23,449 nucleotides of DNA, from positions 1 through 23,449 of the forward strand of contig JBBKWQ010000113.1 in NCBI GenBank assembly GCA_037969115.1. The letters are read 5' to 3'. The stretch is from JBBKWQ01 sp037969115. GTDB taxonomy: Bacteria > Actinomycetota > Acidimicrobiia > Acidimicrobiales > Ilumatobacteraceae. The notes beneath the pieces were generated by a model, which was not told the DNA's origin, ran no database searches, and saw only the letters and a list, made by a program, of their open reading frames with translations. Below, piece by piece: positions 14,867 through 22,087 of the stretch. The position numbers and the translations under genes are program-made. Within the stretch, counting starts at the first letter, position 1, and each line of letters starts with the position of its first letter.

Positions 14867-16087
14867 TGCGCCTGGCCGCGCAGCGACCGGCGGTGTCTCG
14901 ACGTCGACTGCGGTCGCCGGCGTCGTCTCGTCGTCGACACTGAGCTCGGCGGGATACGAGTCGACGGTGACGGGCGCTTCAGCCGGAACGTCGGGTAGAG
15001 CCTCTGCCACGGGCGCCGGCGGCGGAACCGTCGGCGGCGCGAACGACGGACTGGGAACCACCGGTGTCGGGCTGGCGAATTGCGGAACGGCAGTCGACGG
15101 ACGTGCCGGTTGAGCGCTCGGGCTCACACCGTGCGAGATCGACTCGACGGCTCGCCGAACCGCCATGATCACGTCGTCGGACACTTCGGCGGTCGGCGCT
15201 CGATCGGCAACCTGATCGGCCATCGAAGTCGTCGGCCGGGTGAACCAGAATCCGTCGTCGTGAGCGGACAGGGCCGATGATCGGCCGCTGTGCCCGCGAG
15301 CCCGTTGCCGCCCGCGAGACCGTGCGGAATCGTCGCCGAGATCGATCGATGACGGCTCTGCCCACTCGATCCGGATGCCGAGGTCGTTGTCGAATTCGGT
15401 CGGTGGTGTGGTCGACGGCTCCACCGGGCGTTCGGTACGAACCTTCGCAACGACCATCCGGTCGTTGCCGGTTCGCAACGCCGACGGCGGCGGCAGCGAC
15501 GTCATACGGTCACTTGCTCGTGGTGGCGGAAACGCTAAGGCGACGGTCGGGGCCGTCGGCGGAACGGTTTCCGACGGAGCGACGTACCAATGGTGGATAC
15601 CGGCCGAGTGGTACCGATAGGCGGCCGCGTCGACGCCGCCGACACGGCGCGACTCGATCCAGCTGATCGTTTCGTTGGTCATCACCTCGGTCATGGTCAT
15701 CACCATGACGCGATCGACGGTGGGGACACGATCGAACAAACGGCCGAGGTAGATGGCGCCTTCGACCTGGAGCGAGCCGATGTCGAGATCGGCGCGACTG
15801 AGTGCCCTGGCCGCGACGAGCCGCTCTTCGATCGGTACGTCGTTCACCCGTTCGGCCACGTACACCTTGCCCCGATCGAGGTACACGCGAACGGCCGGTT
15901 CGGAATCGAACACGACTTCACCGGTGAACTCGCTTTCGCGGGCGCTGTTCAGCACCATCCAGCCCGGTCGTGGCCACACGCCATCGACGTCGAGTAGACG
16001 CTGGAGCGAGGCCGCGTTCGACGGAACCTCACGTGTTGTCGTGCCGGCTGTGTGACCCTGGGCGGGCGTATGGTCCATGGCCGTCAT
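14831..16087 (-). CDS. DUF4388/PATAN-like protein with a long disordered C-terminus
   Basis: The N-terminal part (residues about 25-170 of this 418-residue product) looks like a DUF4388/PATAN domain: WMVLNSARESEFTGEVVF, then a VYLDRGKVYVAERV strand pair, then a helical section with RVMVMTMTEVMTNET. This domain typically shares the pattern of a short hydrophobic core and a GKI.YA-type strand. The remaining 240 residues are Pro/Ala/Ser/Arg-rich with few structured elements, except a short DDVIMAVRRAVESISHG helix; the end is basic (RPGALRRLIGSLRRR). The start is uncertain: GTG 16117, ATG 16087 and ATG 16078 are all possible, with a GGAG close to the latter two. It begins 45 nt after the GTPase stop on the same strand, so the two genes are likely one operon. 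Family identity is from pattern recognition only. Confidence 0.65.
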   Translation of the reverse strand: MTAMDHTPAQGHTAGTTTREVPSNAASLQRLLDVDGVWPRPGWMVLNSARESEFTGEVVFDSEPAVRVYLDRGKVYVAERVNDVPIEERLVAARALSRADLDIGSLQVEGAIYLGRLFDRVPTVDRVMVMTMTEVMTNETISWIESRRVGGVDAAAYRYHSAGIHHWYVAPSETVPPTAPTVALAFPPPRASDRMTSLPPPSALRTGNDRMVVAKVRTERPVEPSTTPPTEFDNDLGIRIEWAEPSSIDLGDDSARSRGRQRARGHSGRSSALSAHDDGFWFTRPTTSMADQVADRAPTAEVSDDVIMAVRRAVESISHGVSPSAQPARPSTAVPQFASPTPVVPSPSFAPPTVPPPAPVAEALPDVPAEAPVTVDSYPAELSVDDETTPATAVDVETPPVAARPGALRRLIGSLRRR

Positions 16088-16132
16088 CACTCCACGATCG
16101 CGAATCTCGGCTCCCACGTCGAATCCGACCGC

Positions 16133-16828
16133 TCAGGGCGCAACCATGAGCACGCGTGGCGCGGGCCGACGATGGCCTTGCGATTGCTCCATTGTGTCGA
16201 GCAGGGCCAGCAGGGCTTCGACGACCACGTCCCGGCCGGACTCCGGATCGATGAGCTGACAGGGCACGACGGCTTCGCTCGACAGCGCTCCGAGCGATCG
16301 GGCGAGCGCATTGGCGTCGTCTTGGTCGTCACAACGATTGACCGCGACCACAAGAGGCACCCGCAGATCGCGGAGCAGCTCGCGCATGGCCGCACCGGCT
16401 TCGCTGTGCGACCCGTCTGCGGTGGCGTCGACGACGTACACGACCACGTCGACATCACCTTTCAAGATGTCGGTCATGAACCAGAACCGCTCCTGGCCGG
16501 GCGTACCGAACATGAGCAGTTGAACGTCGCCCTCTTCGAGCGTGAAGGTGCCGAAGTCCATCGCGACGGTCGTCTCGGCCTTGACCCCGGATTCGTCGCC
16601 GCTGGTGAGCACGTCGGTCGCCACCACTGGCGTCTGCGACACCGACTGGATGAGCGAGGTCTTGCCCGCCGCGAACGGTCCGGTGACCAGGATCTTGAAC
16701 ACGTGATGGGTCGATGACTCCTCGTCGACAGCATCGTTGTTGGCAGTGTGATCGACAGGCCGGCCGGTGTCGGGCATGGCAGAGGTGGCGTTCGTGGCGC
16801 CATTTGCGGCTATGTCCATCAACGTCAT
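16133..16828 (-). CDS. Second small Ras-like GTPase (CvnD/MglA-like), paired with the DUF4388 gene
   Basis: This 231-residue GTPase has G1 TGPFAAGKT (49-57), a switch region with KAETTVAMDFG (83-93), G3 FGTPGQERF (107-115) with the usual Asp-to-Gly change, and G4 VNRCD (163-167), closer to the canonical NKxD than in the conservon GTPase. Residues 1-42 are an acidic, polar, probably disordered extension. ATG 16828 is chosen over GTG 16840 because GGAG lies 6 nt before the ATG. Unlike the conservon GTPase, it has no roadblock or DUF742 partner nearby; its only operon partner is the downstream DUF4388-like protein. It is expected to be a regulatory switch, perhaps for motility or polarity, but its target is unknown. 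Confidence 0.9.
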   Translation of the reverse strand: MTLMDIAANGATNATSAMPDTGRPVDHTANNDAVDEESSTHHVFKILVTGPFAAGKTSLIQSVSQTPVVATDVLTSGDESGVKAETTVAMDFGTFTLEEGDVQLLMFGTPGQERFWFMTDILKGDVDVVVYVVDATADGSHSEAGAAMRELLRDLRVPLVVAVNRCDDQDDANALARSLGALSSEAVVPCQLIDPESGRDVVVEALLALLDTMEQSQGHRRPAPRVLMVAP

Positions 16829-16944
16829 GTCGTACTCCACACGATTACTTCGTTTCGACGCCCTCTACTCAAGGCTCACGCCATATCGGTCTATCGACGT
16901 TTCTTCACCACAACTTGAGCTTGACTGATGCTGCGTGTCTCGGA

Positions 16945-16973
16945 TTGACCGCCGCCGGGTCGCTCCGTCTGAT
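16945..16973 (+). promoter_or_regulatory. Probable promoter of tRNA-Ser(CGA)
   Basis: TTGACC (16945-16950) and TCTGAT (16968-16973) are 17 bp apart, matching sigma-70-type -35 and -10 boxes at 5/6 and 4/6 positions. Transcription would begin about 15 nt before the tRNA. Confidence 0.45.
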
Positions 16974-16994
16974 CTTCCGCTAACCTCGCTCGAC

Positions 16995-17085
16995 GGAAGG
17001 CTGCCAGAGCGGACGAATGGGACGGCCTCGAAAGCCGTTGAGGTCCTTTGGGTCTCCGTGGGTTCGAATCCCACGCCTTCCGCCA
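16995..17085 (+). tRNA. tRNA-Ser (anticodon CGA), CCA end encoded
   Basis: The acceptor stem GGAAGGC (16995-17001) pairs perfectly with GCCTTCC (17075-17081). The anticodon arm ACGGC-CTCGAAA-GCCGT gives anticodon CGA, reading UCG. A long variable arm is present, and the T arm is GTGGG-TTCGAAT-CCCAC (17058-17074). Discriminator G is followed by an encoded CCA (17083-17085), unlike the tRNA-Ser(GGA) gene in this window. Confidence 0.95.
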
Positions 17086-17137
17086 AGAACCGGACGCGAA
17101 CATACAGGAATCCGTTTCGCGAAACCAGTCGTGAGGA

Positions 17138-17167
17138 ATGGTCCGTCAGCTTCGGCTGGCGGACCAT
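17138..17167. terminator. Strong UUCG hairpin at the 3' end of the HTTM gene
   Basis: A 13-bp stem (17138-17150 with 17155-17167, one G-U wobble) is capped by TTCG. It overlaps the last codons and the stop of the minus-strand HTTM gene and lies about 50 nt downstream of tRNA-Ser(CGA), so it could end transcription from both directions. It lacks a clear T tract. Confidence 0.6.
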
Positions 17168-18042
17168 CTTCGTCTTCGGAGGCCTGCTACGAGACGTTCG
17201 AGCTCGAAGAACGGGGCGAACGCGACGAGGAAGATCGGGTACGGGAACCCGACCAGCATCAGGCCGAAGATCGTCATGTGCATCAGCCACACGCCCGCCA
17301 CCCACACGTTCCGGTACCACGAGCCGAGGAGGGCGATCGGCGCGACGAGTTCGAACAGCACTGATCCGGCGGCCATCGGAGGCAACATCCACCCGTGCGA
17401 CACCGCTCCGGAAGCGAGTGGTGAGGCCGACGCTCCCAGTAGCTCGAGACGCACGGCCGAGTACGCGATGTGGTTTCGGAGCGTGTCGCCGAGCATCCAC
17501 TCGATGCCGCCGTAGCGGAGCTTGGCAACACCGGCGATGAAGTAGGTGCTCACCACCACCACACAGGCCAGCTGGATCGGCCAGCCGTATGACGTGGGAC
17601 CACGGCGGCGTGGGCCGAGCCGCCGGGCATCGAGCGACCACACGTCGGCCGATGGTGCGAGCCCGACGATCAGGGCATGCAGGACGACCAGATTCTCGAA
17701 ATGGAGGAGTTGGCCCCACGAAGACCGGTACGAGGTCAGCACGAGGAGCAGCACACCGAAGAGCGGACCGCTGACACGGAATCGGAATCCGGCCGTGAAA
17801 CACAGCCCGGAAATGACCGCTGCGACGACGACCGTGACGATCAGCCAGCTCGACATCGGTCGCCCGACGAGGGCGAAGATGCCGGCACCGTCGAACGACT
17901 CCGGCAGGCGGTTCCTGAGTTCGAGGAAGACCGGCAGCCGGATCAGCAGGTACCCGAGCGCGAACGAGCCGACCGCCATGCGGAGCGCAGCAAGACGCTC
18001 CGGTGGCGCCTCTGCGTCGACCACGCGGGCGTGCGTGATCAC
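17146..18042 (-). CDS. HTTM-like (vitamin K gamma-carboxylase-related) integral membrane protein
   Basis: This 298-residue protein has about seven hydrophobic helices (for example about 22-40, 66-86, 90-105, 154-172, 228-245 and 249-285). Features seen in HTTM-domain proteins are the YFIAGVAKL segment (166-174), a HFENLVVLHALIVGLA helix, and a C-terminal HMTIFGLMLVGFPYP segment. Bacterial HTTM proteins are related in topology to vitamin K-dependent gamma-carboxylase, but their activity is mostly unknown. Translation starts at GTG 18042, with GGAGG 7 nt upstream, and overlaps the stop of the preceding gene by 4 nt (GTGA), so the two are coupled. The C-terminus is basic. A strong hairpin overlaps its stop. 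Confidence 0.75.
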   Translation of the reverse strand: MITHARVVDAEAPPERLAALRMAVGSFALGYLLIRLPVFLELRNRLPESFDGAGIFALVGRPMSSWLIVTVVVAAVISGLCFTAGFRFRVSGPLFGVLLLVLTSYRSSWGQLLHFENLVVLHALIVGLAPSADVWSLDARRLGPRRRGPTSYGWPIQLACVVVVSTYFIAGVAKLRYGGIEWMLGDTLRNHIAYSAVRLELLGASASPLASGAVSHGWMLPPMAAGSVLFELVAPIALLGSWYRNVWVAGVWLMHMTIFGLMLVGFPYPIFLVAFAPFFELERLVAGLRRRRWSASRS

Positions 18043-18482
18043 ACGCGCTCCTCCACATCGCAGCGGGCATGGACCGTGAGCGACACCAGACTGGCGTCAC
18101 CGGCTACTCGGTTGATCACGTCGTGACGTTCGGCGACCACCTCGATAACAATTGCAGCGGAGCCCGAATCATCCTGCGTGGCGGCCACGCGCTCGGCGAT
18201 CTCAGCACACCGCGCATCGGCACGACCAGCGCGGATCGCGGCGCGGAGCTCACCGGCCACGATGAGCGGATCATCGCTGGCGCCGATGGTCTCCAGTGAG
18301 AGCGTGTGGCGACGACCGGCAGCGTCGACGCCGTACGCCGACACGAAGCTGACGACCTCGGACCGCGTCCGCGAATACATTGGGTACGTCGACAGCGGGA
18401 AGCCGTCGTGGTCGGCAAGGACCGGTGCGAACAGCAGTGCGACGACACCAACCGTGATGACGACCCGGGCACGGCGATCCAT
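18039..18482 (-). CDS. Small membrane-anchored partner of the HTTM protein
   Basis: A 147-residue protein with a basic N-terminus and one hydrophobic segment (about 7-23, VVITVGVVALLFAPVLA), either a signal anchor or an uncleaved signal peptide. Next comes a FPLSTYPMYS motif (28-37), which I recall as common in proteins encoded beside bacterial HTTM genes. The remainder is a small alpha/beta domain, probably outside the membrane. No catalytic motif is recognised. ATG 18482 has no good ribosome binding site. It starts 27 nt after the hydrolase stop on the same strand, so it may be read from the hydrolase transcript. It overlaps the HTTM start by 4 nt. Confidence 0.7.
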   Translation of the reverse strand: MDRRARVVITVGVVALLFAPVLADHDGFPLSTYPMYSRTRSEVVSFVSAYGVDAAGRRHTLSLETIGASDDPLIVAGELRAAIRAGRADARCAEIAERVAATQDDSGSAAIVIEVVAERHDVINRVAGDASLVSLTVHARCDVEERV

Positions 18483-18509
18483 GTGACACCGCGCCCGATC
18501 CTGGTCGCC

Positions 18510-20150
18510 TCAGGTGCACTCGCTCGTGGCGGGCGGGGGATCCAGATCGACCAGATAGTCGTTGACGAGGTCGACGATGCAGCGGTTCACGCCGTAGCCC
18601 CCGTGTCGGTTCGCGTCCACGACCACCAATCGCCCGTCTTCGAGCGTGTCGGCCATGGCCCTCGTCGCTTTCAACGGCGTCGTCGGGTCGCCGGTCGTAC
18701 CGATCACCACGATCGGACCGGCACCGGCGCCCGTGATCGCGATACGTGGATCGCGTGCGGGGGGTAGATAGTTGCAGAAGTAGTTGACGGTGCCGGTGGG
18801 TGCGAACCGCGACGCGATCTTCGAGAGCGCGGCCGACTCGGCATCGGACTCGTCGGGCGAAAGACGTTCCTCGCGGTCGGCGCAGTAGATCACTGGGAAG
18901 GCTTCGAGGAAGTTCGAGTAGGAGCCGTCCGCAGATCTGAGGTAGTACGCGTCGTGGAACGCCAGCAGACCGGACCCGTCACCGAACTGCGCCTCGGCGA
19001 GGGCCCGCGCGAGACCGTCCCACGACGAATCGGAGTACATCGCCCGCGTGACCCCGTTGAGTGCGACGTCACGGTTCACCGGCGGCCGGCCGGCCGCCCC
19101 TGCGATCGGCTCGTCGTCGAGTGCAGCCATCAGCTCGTCGAACGCTCCCTCGGCGTCACCGTCGTTGTGGAACTCACACCCGGAATCGTCACTACACCGT
19201 TCCAGAAACGTCGACAGCGCGGTTTCGAATCCCTCGAGCTGGAGGGCTGACGAGTCGAAGGAGTCGGCGGTCGGGTCGCTGGCCCCGTCGAACACCACGG
19301 CACGCACCGTCTCGGGATACATCGTCGCCCAGGTTGCGCCCAACTCACTGCCGTAGCTGATCCCGAAGTACGAGATCGTCTGCTCGTCGATCGCCCGGCG
19401 AATCGTGTCGATGTCTCGGGCCGAGTTGTTCGTGCCGACGAATTCGAGGATGTCGCCGTTGCGCTCCTCGCACAGATCGGCGAACTGCTCGGCCAGCCCG
19501 CGAACCGCTTCGAGCTCGTCATCGGAGTCGGGCGTGGAGTCGGGCTCGGTGAAGTACGGATCGTAATCGTCGACGCAATCGATCGCCGGCGTGCTCGCCC
19601 CGGTGCCGCGTGGGTCCCACGCGATGATGTCGAACCGATCGGTGATGGCGGAGTCCCAGCGGTCTTCGGCGCCGAACGCGAGACTGCTGCCCTCACGTCC
19701 GGGTCCGCCGGGGTTCACGAACAGCGCGCCGATGCGCTGACCGGAGTCGGACGCGCGTCGTCGCGCCACGAACAGATCGAATGTCGGTCCGCCGGGATCG
19801 TCGTAGTCGACCGGCACCCGCACCACGGCGGTGTCGACGTCACGCGTGCTCTCGACCCACTCGACGGGCGACGGAGTGAATCCGTCGTCATCGACGTCGC
19901 CAGTCGATGCCTCCGTCTCGTTCGCGGAAGTCGTTTGCTGATCGGGATCGGGCGAGTTGCCGGTCGTGTCGGACGTGGGGGTGGAAGAATCAGCCGAGTC
20001 GCCTGCGTCGGGGGACGACACGGACGTAGTGGAGTCACTCGCCGCTGCCGTGACGTCGGCACCATCGTTGCCGCTGCACGCTGGAACGAAGAGCACTGCG
20101 ACGACAGCCATGACGCCACGCCCTCGTCGTCTTGAGATGGCCGTGCCCAT
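18510..20150 (-). CDS. Secreted lipoprotein alpha/beta hydrolase (TAP/SlpD-type peptidase-like)
   Basis: This 546-residue exported hydrolase resembles the tripeptidyl aminopeptidase (TAP)/SlpD-E family of actinobacteria, serine exopeptidases that cut N-terminal peptides outside the cell. A basic N-region (SRRRGRG) and hydrophobic core precede a lipobox-like VPAC (Cys25). Residues 26-95 are an acidic Ser/Thr/Asp linker. The hydrolase domain has the oxyanion motif VNPGGPG (145-151), WDPRGTGAS (178-186), nucleophile elbow GISYG (Ser265), acid GTTGDPTTP (Asp488) and catalytic NRHGG (His516). Paired cysteines (for example 319/325 and 423/459) suit an extracytoplasmic protein. The true substrate is unknown; it could be an esterase. 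The ATG at 20150 has no Shine-Dalgarno sequence, but TACGCT lies 7 nt upstream, consistent with a leaderless transcript. Confidence 0.88.
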   Translation of the reverse strand: MGTAISRRRGRGVMAVVAVLFVPACSGNDGADVTAAASDSTTSVSSPDAGDSADSSTPTSDTTGNSPDPDQQTTSANETEASTGDVDDDGFTPSPVEWVESTRDVDTAVVRVPVDYDDPGGPTFDLFVARRRASDSGQRIGALFVNPGGPGREGSSLAFGAEDRWDSAITDRFDIIAWDPRGTGASTPAIDCVDDYDPYFTEPDSTPDSDDELEAVRGLAEQFADLCEERNGDILEFVGTNNSARDIDTIRRAIDEQTISYFGISYGSELGATWATMYPETVRAVVFDGASDPTADSFDSSALQLEGFETALSTFLERCSDDSGCEFHNDGDAEGAFDELMAALDDEPIAGAAGRPPVNRDVALNGVTRAMYSDSSWDGLARALAEAQFGDGSGLLAFHDAYYLRSADGSYSNFLEAFPVIYCADREERLSPDESDAESAALSKIASRFAPTGTVNYFCNYLPPARDPRIAITGAGAGPIVVIGTTGDPTTPLKATRAMADTLEDGRLVVVDANRHGGYGVNRCIVDLVNDYLVDLDPPPATSECT

Positions 20151-20202
20151 GCCCGTCAGCGTACGCGGCAGGATCGGGCATTTTCGTTCGTAACCTCACC
20201 TC
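20151..20202. promoter_or_regulatory. Divergent pair of leaderless-type promoters
   Basis: Only 52 bp separate the divergent hydrolase and ABC transporter ATG codons. On the plus strand, TAACCT (20191-20196) lies 6 nt before ATG 20203. On the minus strand, TACGCT (20163-20158) lies 7 nt before ATG 20150. Both fit a TANNNT -10 box that would place the first transcribed base at the start codon. Neither gene has a Shine-Dalgarno sequence. Confidence 0.5.
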
Positions 20203-22062
20203 ATGCGAATGGGACCGCACCACATGATGCCGCGTGACGCCGAGGCGTCGAAGGGTGCCACGCTGGGCCGCGACACCCTGCGTCGGGTCTGGACCTTTGC
20301 GAGGCCCTACCGCGGCACCATCGCCATCTTCCTGGTCGCAATCCTCGTCGCAGCCCTGCTGGCACTCGTTCCACCGCTGGTGACCATGGCGATTCTCGAC
20401 ACGGCGATTCCCGACGAGAACAAGTCGCTGATCGTCTGGCTGGCCGGGGCAGCAGTCGCTGCGGCGCTCATCGACGGCGCCCTCCAGATCTTGCAGCGAT
20501 GGTGTGCCGCTCGCGTCGGGGAGGGCTTGATCGCCGATCTCCGCCAGACCTTGTTCGCCAAGGTGCAGCGGCTCCCGATCGCATTCTTCACGCGCACGCC
20601 CACTGGCGCGATCACGAGCAGGCTCAACAACGACGTGATCGGAGCTCAGTCGGCGCTCACGAGCACGCTCGGAAGCGTGGTGAGCAACATCATCGTGCTC
20701 GTGACGACGCTGATCACCATGCTCGCGCTGGAGTGGCGGCTCACGCTGCTCGCGCTCGTGGTGATGCCCCTGTTCATCATCCCTGCCAAGCGAGTGGGCA
20801 GGCGCCTCCAGGACATCTCACGCGAACAGATGCAATACAACGCCGCGATGAACACCCAGATGACCGAACGGTTCAACGTGTCGGGGGCGATGCTGGTGAA
20901 GTTGTTCGGCGACCAACGGCGTGAGAATGCGACCTTCGGCAAACGCGCAACGGCGGTGCGCGACGCAGGGGTCCGCTCGGCGATGCTCGGACGGGTGTTC
21001 TTCGTGGCACTCGGCCTCGTGGCCGCCATCGGGACCGCTGCGATCTACGGCGTTGGCGCGCTGCTCGCCGTCGACGGTCAGATCTCACCGGGCAAGCTCG
21101 TCGCCCTCGCTGCCTTGGTGACCCGTGTGTACCAACCACTCACCGGGCTCACGAACGCACGGGTCGACCTGATGACGTCGATGGTGAGTTTCGAGCGGGT
21201 GTTCGAAGTGCTCGACGCACCCGAGGCGATCTCTGAACGACCCGGCGCCGTCGACCTCGTCGACCCCCGCGGCCACGTCGAGCTCGATCGGGTGGTGTTC
21301 CGATACCCGCCGGCCATCGACTCGGCCATCCCGTCGCTGGAGCAGCAGGCCATCCCCGGCGCCGACCCAGACCGTGACGTGTTGTCGGGGCTGTCGCTCA
21401 CACTCGAACCGGGTGAGACCGTGGCGCTCGTCGGCGCTTCAGGGGCGGGTAAGAGCACCCTTGCATCACTGATCCCGCGCCTGTACGACGTCACCGACGG
21501 CACGGTGCGGGTCGACGGCATCGACGTGCGCGATCTCACTCTCGATTCGTTGCGGAGCGCGATCGGCGTGGTCTCGCAGGACCCCCATCTGTTCCACGAA
21601 TCGATCGGCGACAACCTGCGGTACGCCAAACCCGACGCATCGTTCGACGAGGTGGTCGCCGCCTGCCGGGCGGCGCGCATCCACGACACGATCACGGCGC
21701 TGCCCGACGGCTACGACACGGTGGCCGGTGAACGTGGCTATCGGTTCAGCGGCGGCGAGAAGCAGCGAATCGCGATCGCTCGTCTGCTGCTGAAGAACCC
21801 CGCCGTGATGATTCTCGACGAGGCGACCAGCCACCTCGACAACGACAACGAAGCCCATGTGCAGGCAGCGCTCGAGGCAGCGCTGAGCGGTCGCACCGCG
21901 TTGGTGATCGCCCACCGGTTGTCGACCGTTCGTTCGGCCGACCGCATCGCGGTGCTGAACGACGGACGGATCGTCGAGGTCGGCACGCACGACGAACTCG
22001 TCGATCTCGATGGAGTCTATGCGCTGCAACTCCGGGCCGGAGAGCTGCTCTCGGCCCCGTGA
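20203..22062 (+). CDS. ABC exporter half-transporter (permease fused to ATPase)
   Basis: This 619-residue protein has the type I exporter layout: a six-helix membrane domain (about 38-330) followed by an ATP-binding domain (about 358-615). Visible motifs are Walker A GASGAGKST (411-419), Q loop VVSQD (Gln459), the signature FSGGEKQR (515-522; LSGGQ is usual), Walker B VMILDEATS (535-543) with an intact catalytic Glu540, and H loop IAHRLS (His571). It should work as a homodimer or with another half-transporter, exporting a lipid, peptide or drug; the substrate cannot be inferred. ATG 20203 is supported by the leaderless-type -10 element just upstream; MRMGPHHMMP is a short Met-rich leader. There is no accessory gene beside it. 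Confidence 0.93.
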   Translation: MRMGPHHMMPRDAEASKGATLGRDTLRRVWTFARPYRGTIAIFLVAILVAALLALVPPLVTMAILDTAIPDENKSLIVWLAGAAVAAALIDGALQILQRWCAARVGEGLIADLRQTLFAKVQRLPIAFFTRTPTGAITSRLNNDVIGAQSALTSTLGSVVSNIIVLVTTLITMLALEWRLTLLALVVMPLFIIPAKRVGRRLQDISREQMQYNAAMNTQMTERFNVSGAMLVKLFGDQRRENATFGKRATAVRDAGVRSAMLGRVFFVALGLVAAIGTAAIYGVGALLAVDGQISPGKLVALAALVTRVYQPLTGLTNARVDLMTSMVSFERVFEVLDAPEAISERPGAVDLVDPRGHVELDRVVFRYPPAIDSAIPSLEQQAIPGADPDRDVLSGLSLTLEPGETVALVGASGAGKSTLASLIPRLYDVTDGTVRVDGIDVRDLTLDSLRSAIGVVSQDPHLFHESIGDNLRYAKPDASFDEVVAACRAARIHDTITALPDGYDTVAGERGYRFSGGEKQRIAIARLLLKNPAVMILDEATSHLDNDNEAHVQAALEAALSGRTALVIAHRLSTVRSADRIAVLNDGRIVEVGTHDELVDLDGVYALQLRAGELLSAP

Positions 22063-22087
22063 CCCGCCCGGCTGGGCCGACGGTCGG

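Noticed and set aside
16865..18100. 411-residue open frame on the minus strand
   Set aside because: It runs antisense through tRNA-Ser(CGA) and overlaps the HTTM gene in another frame, with Arg/Pro-rich composition.
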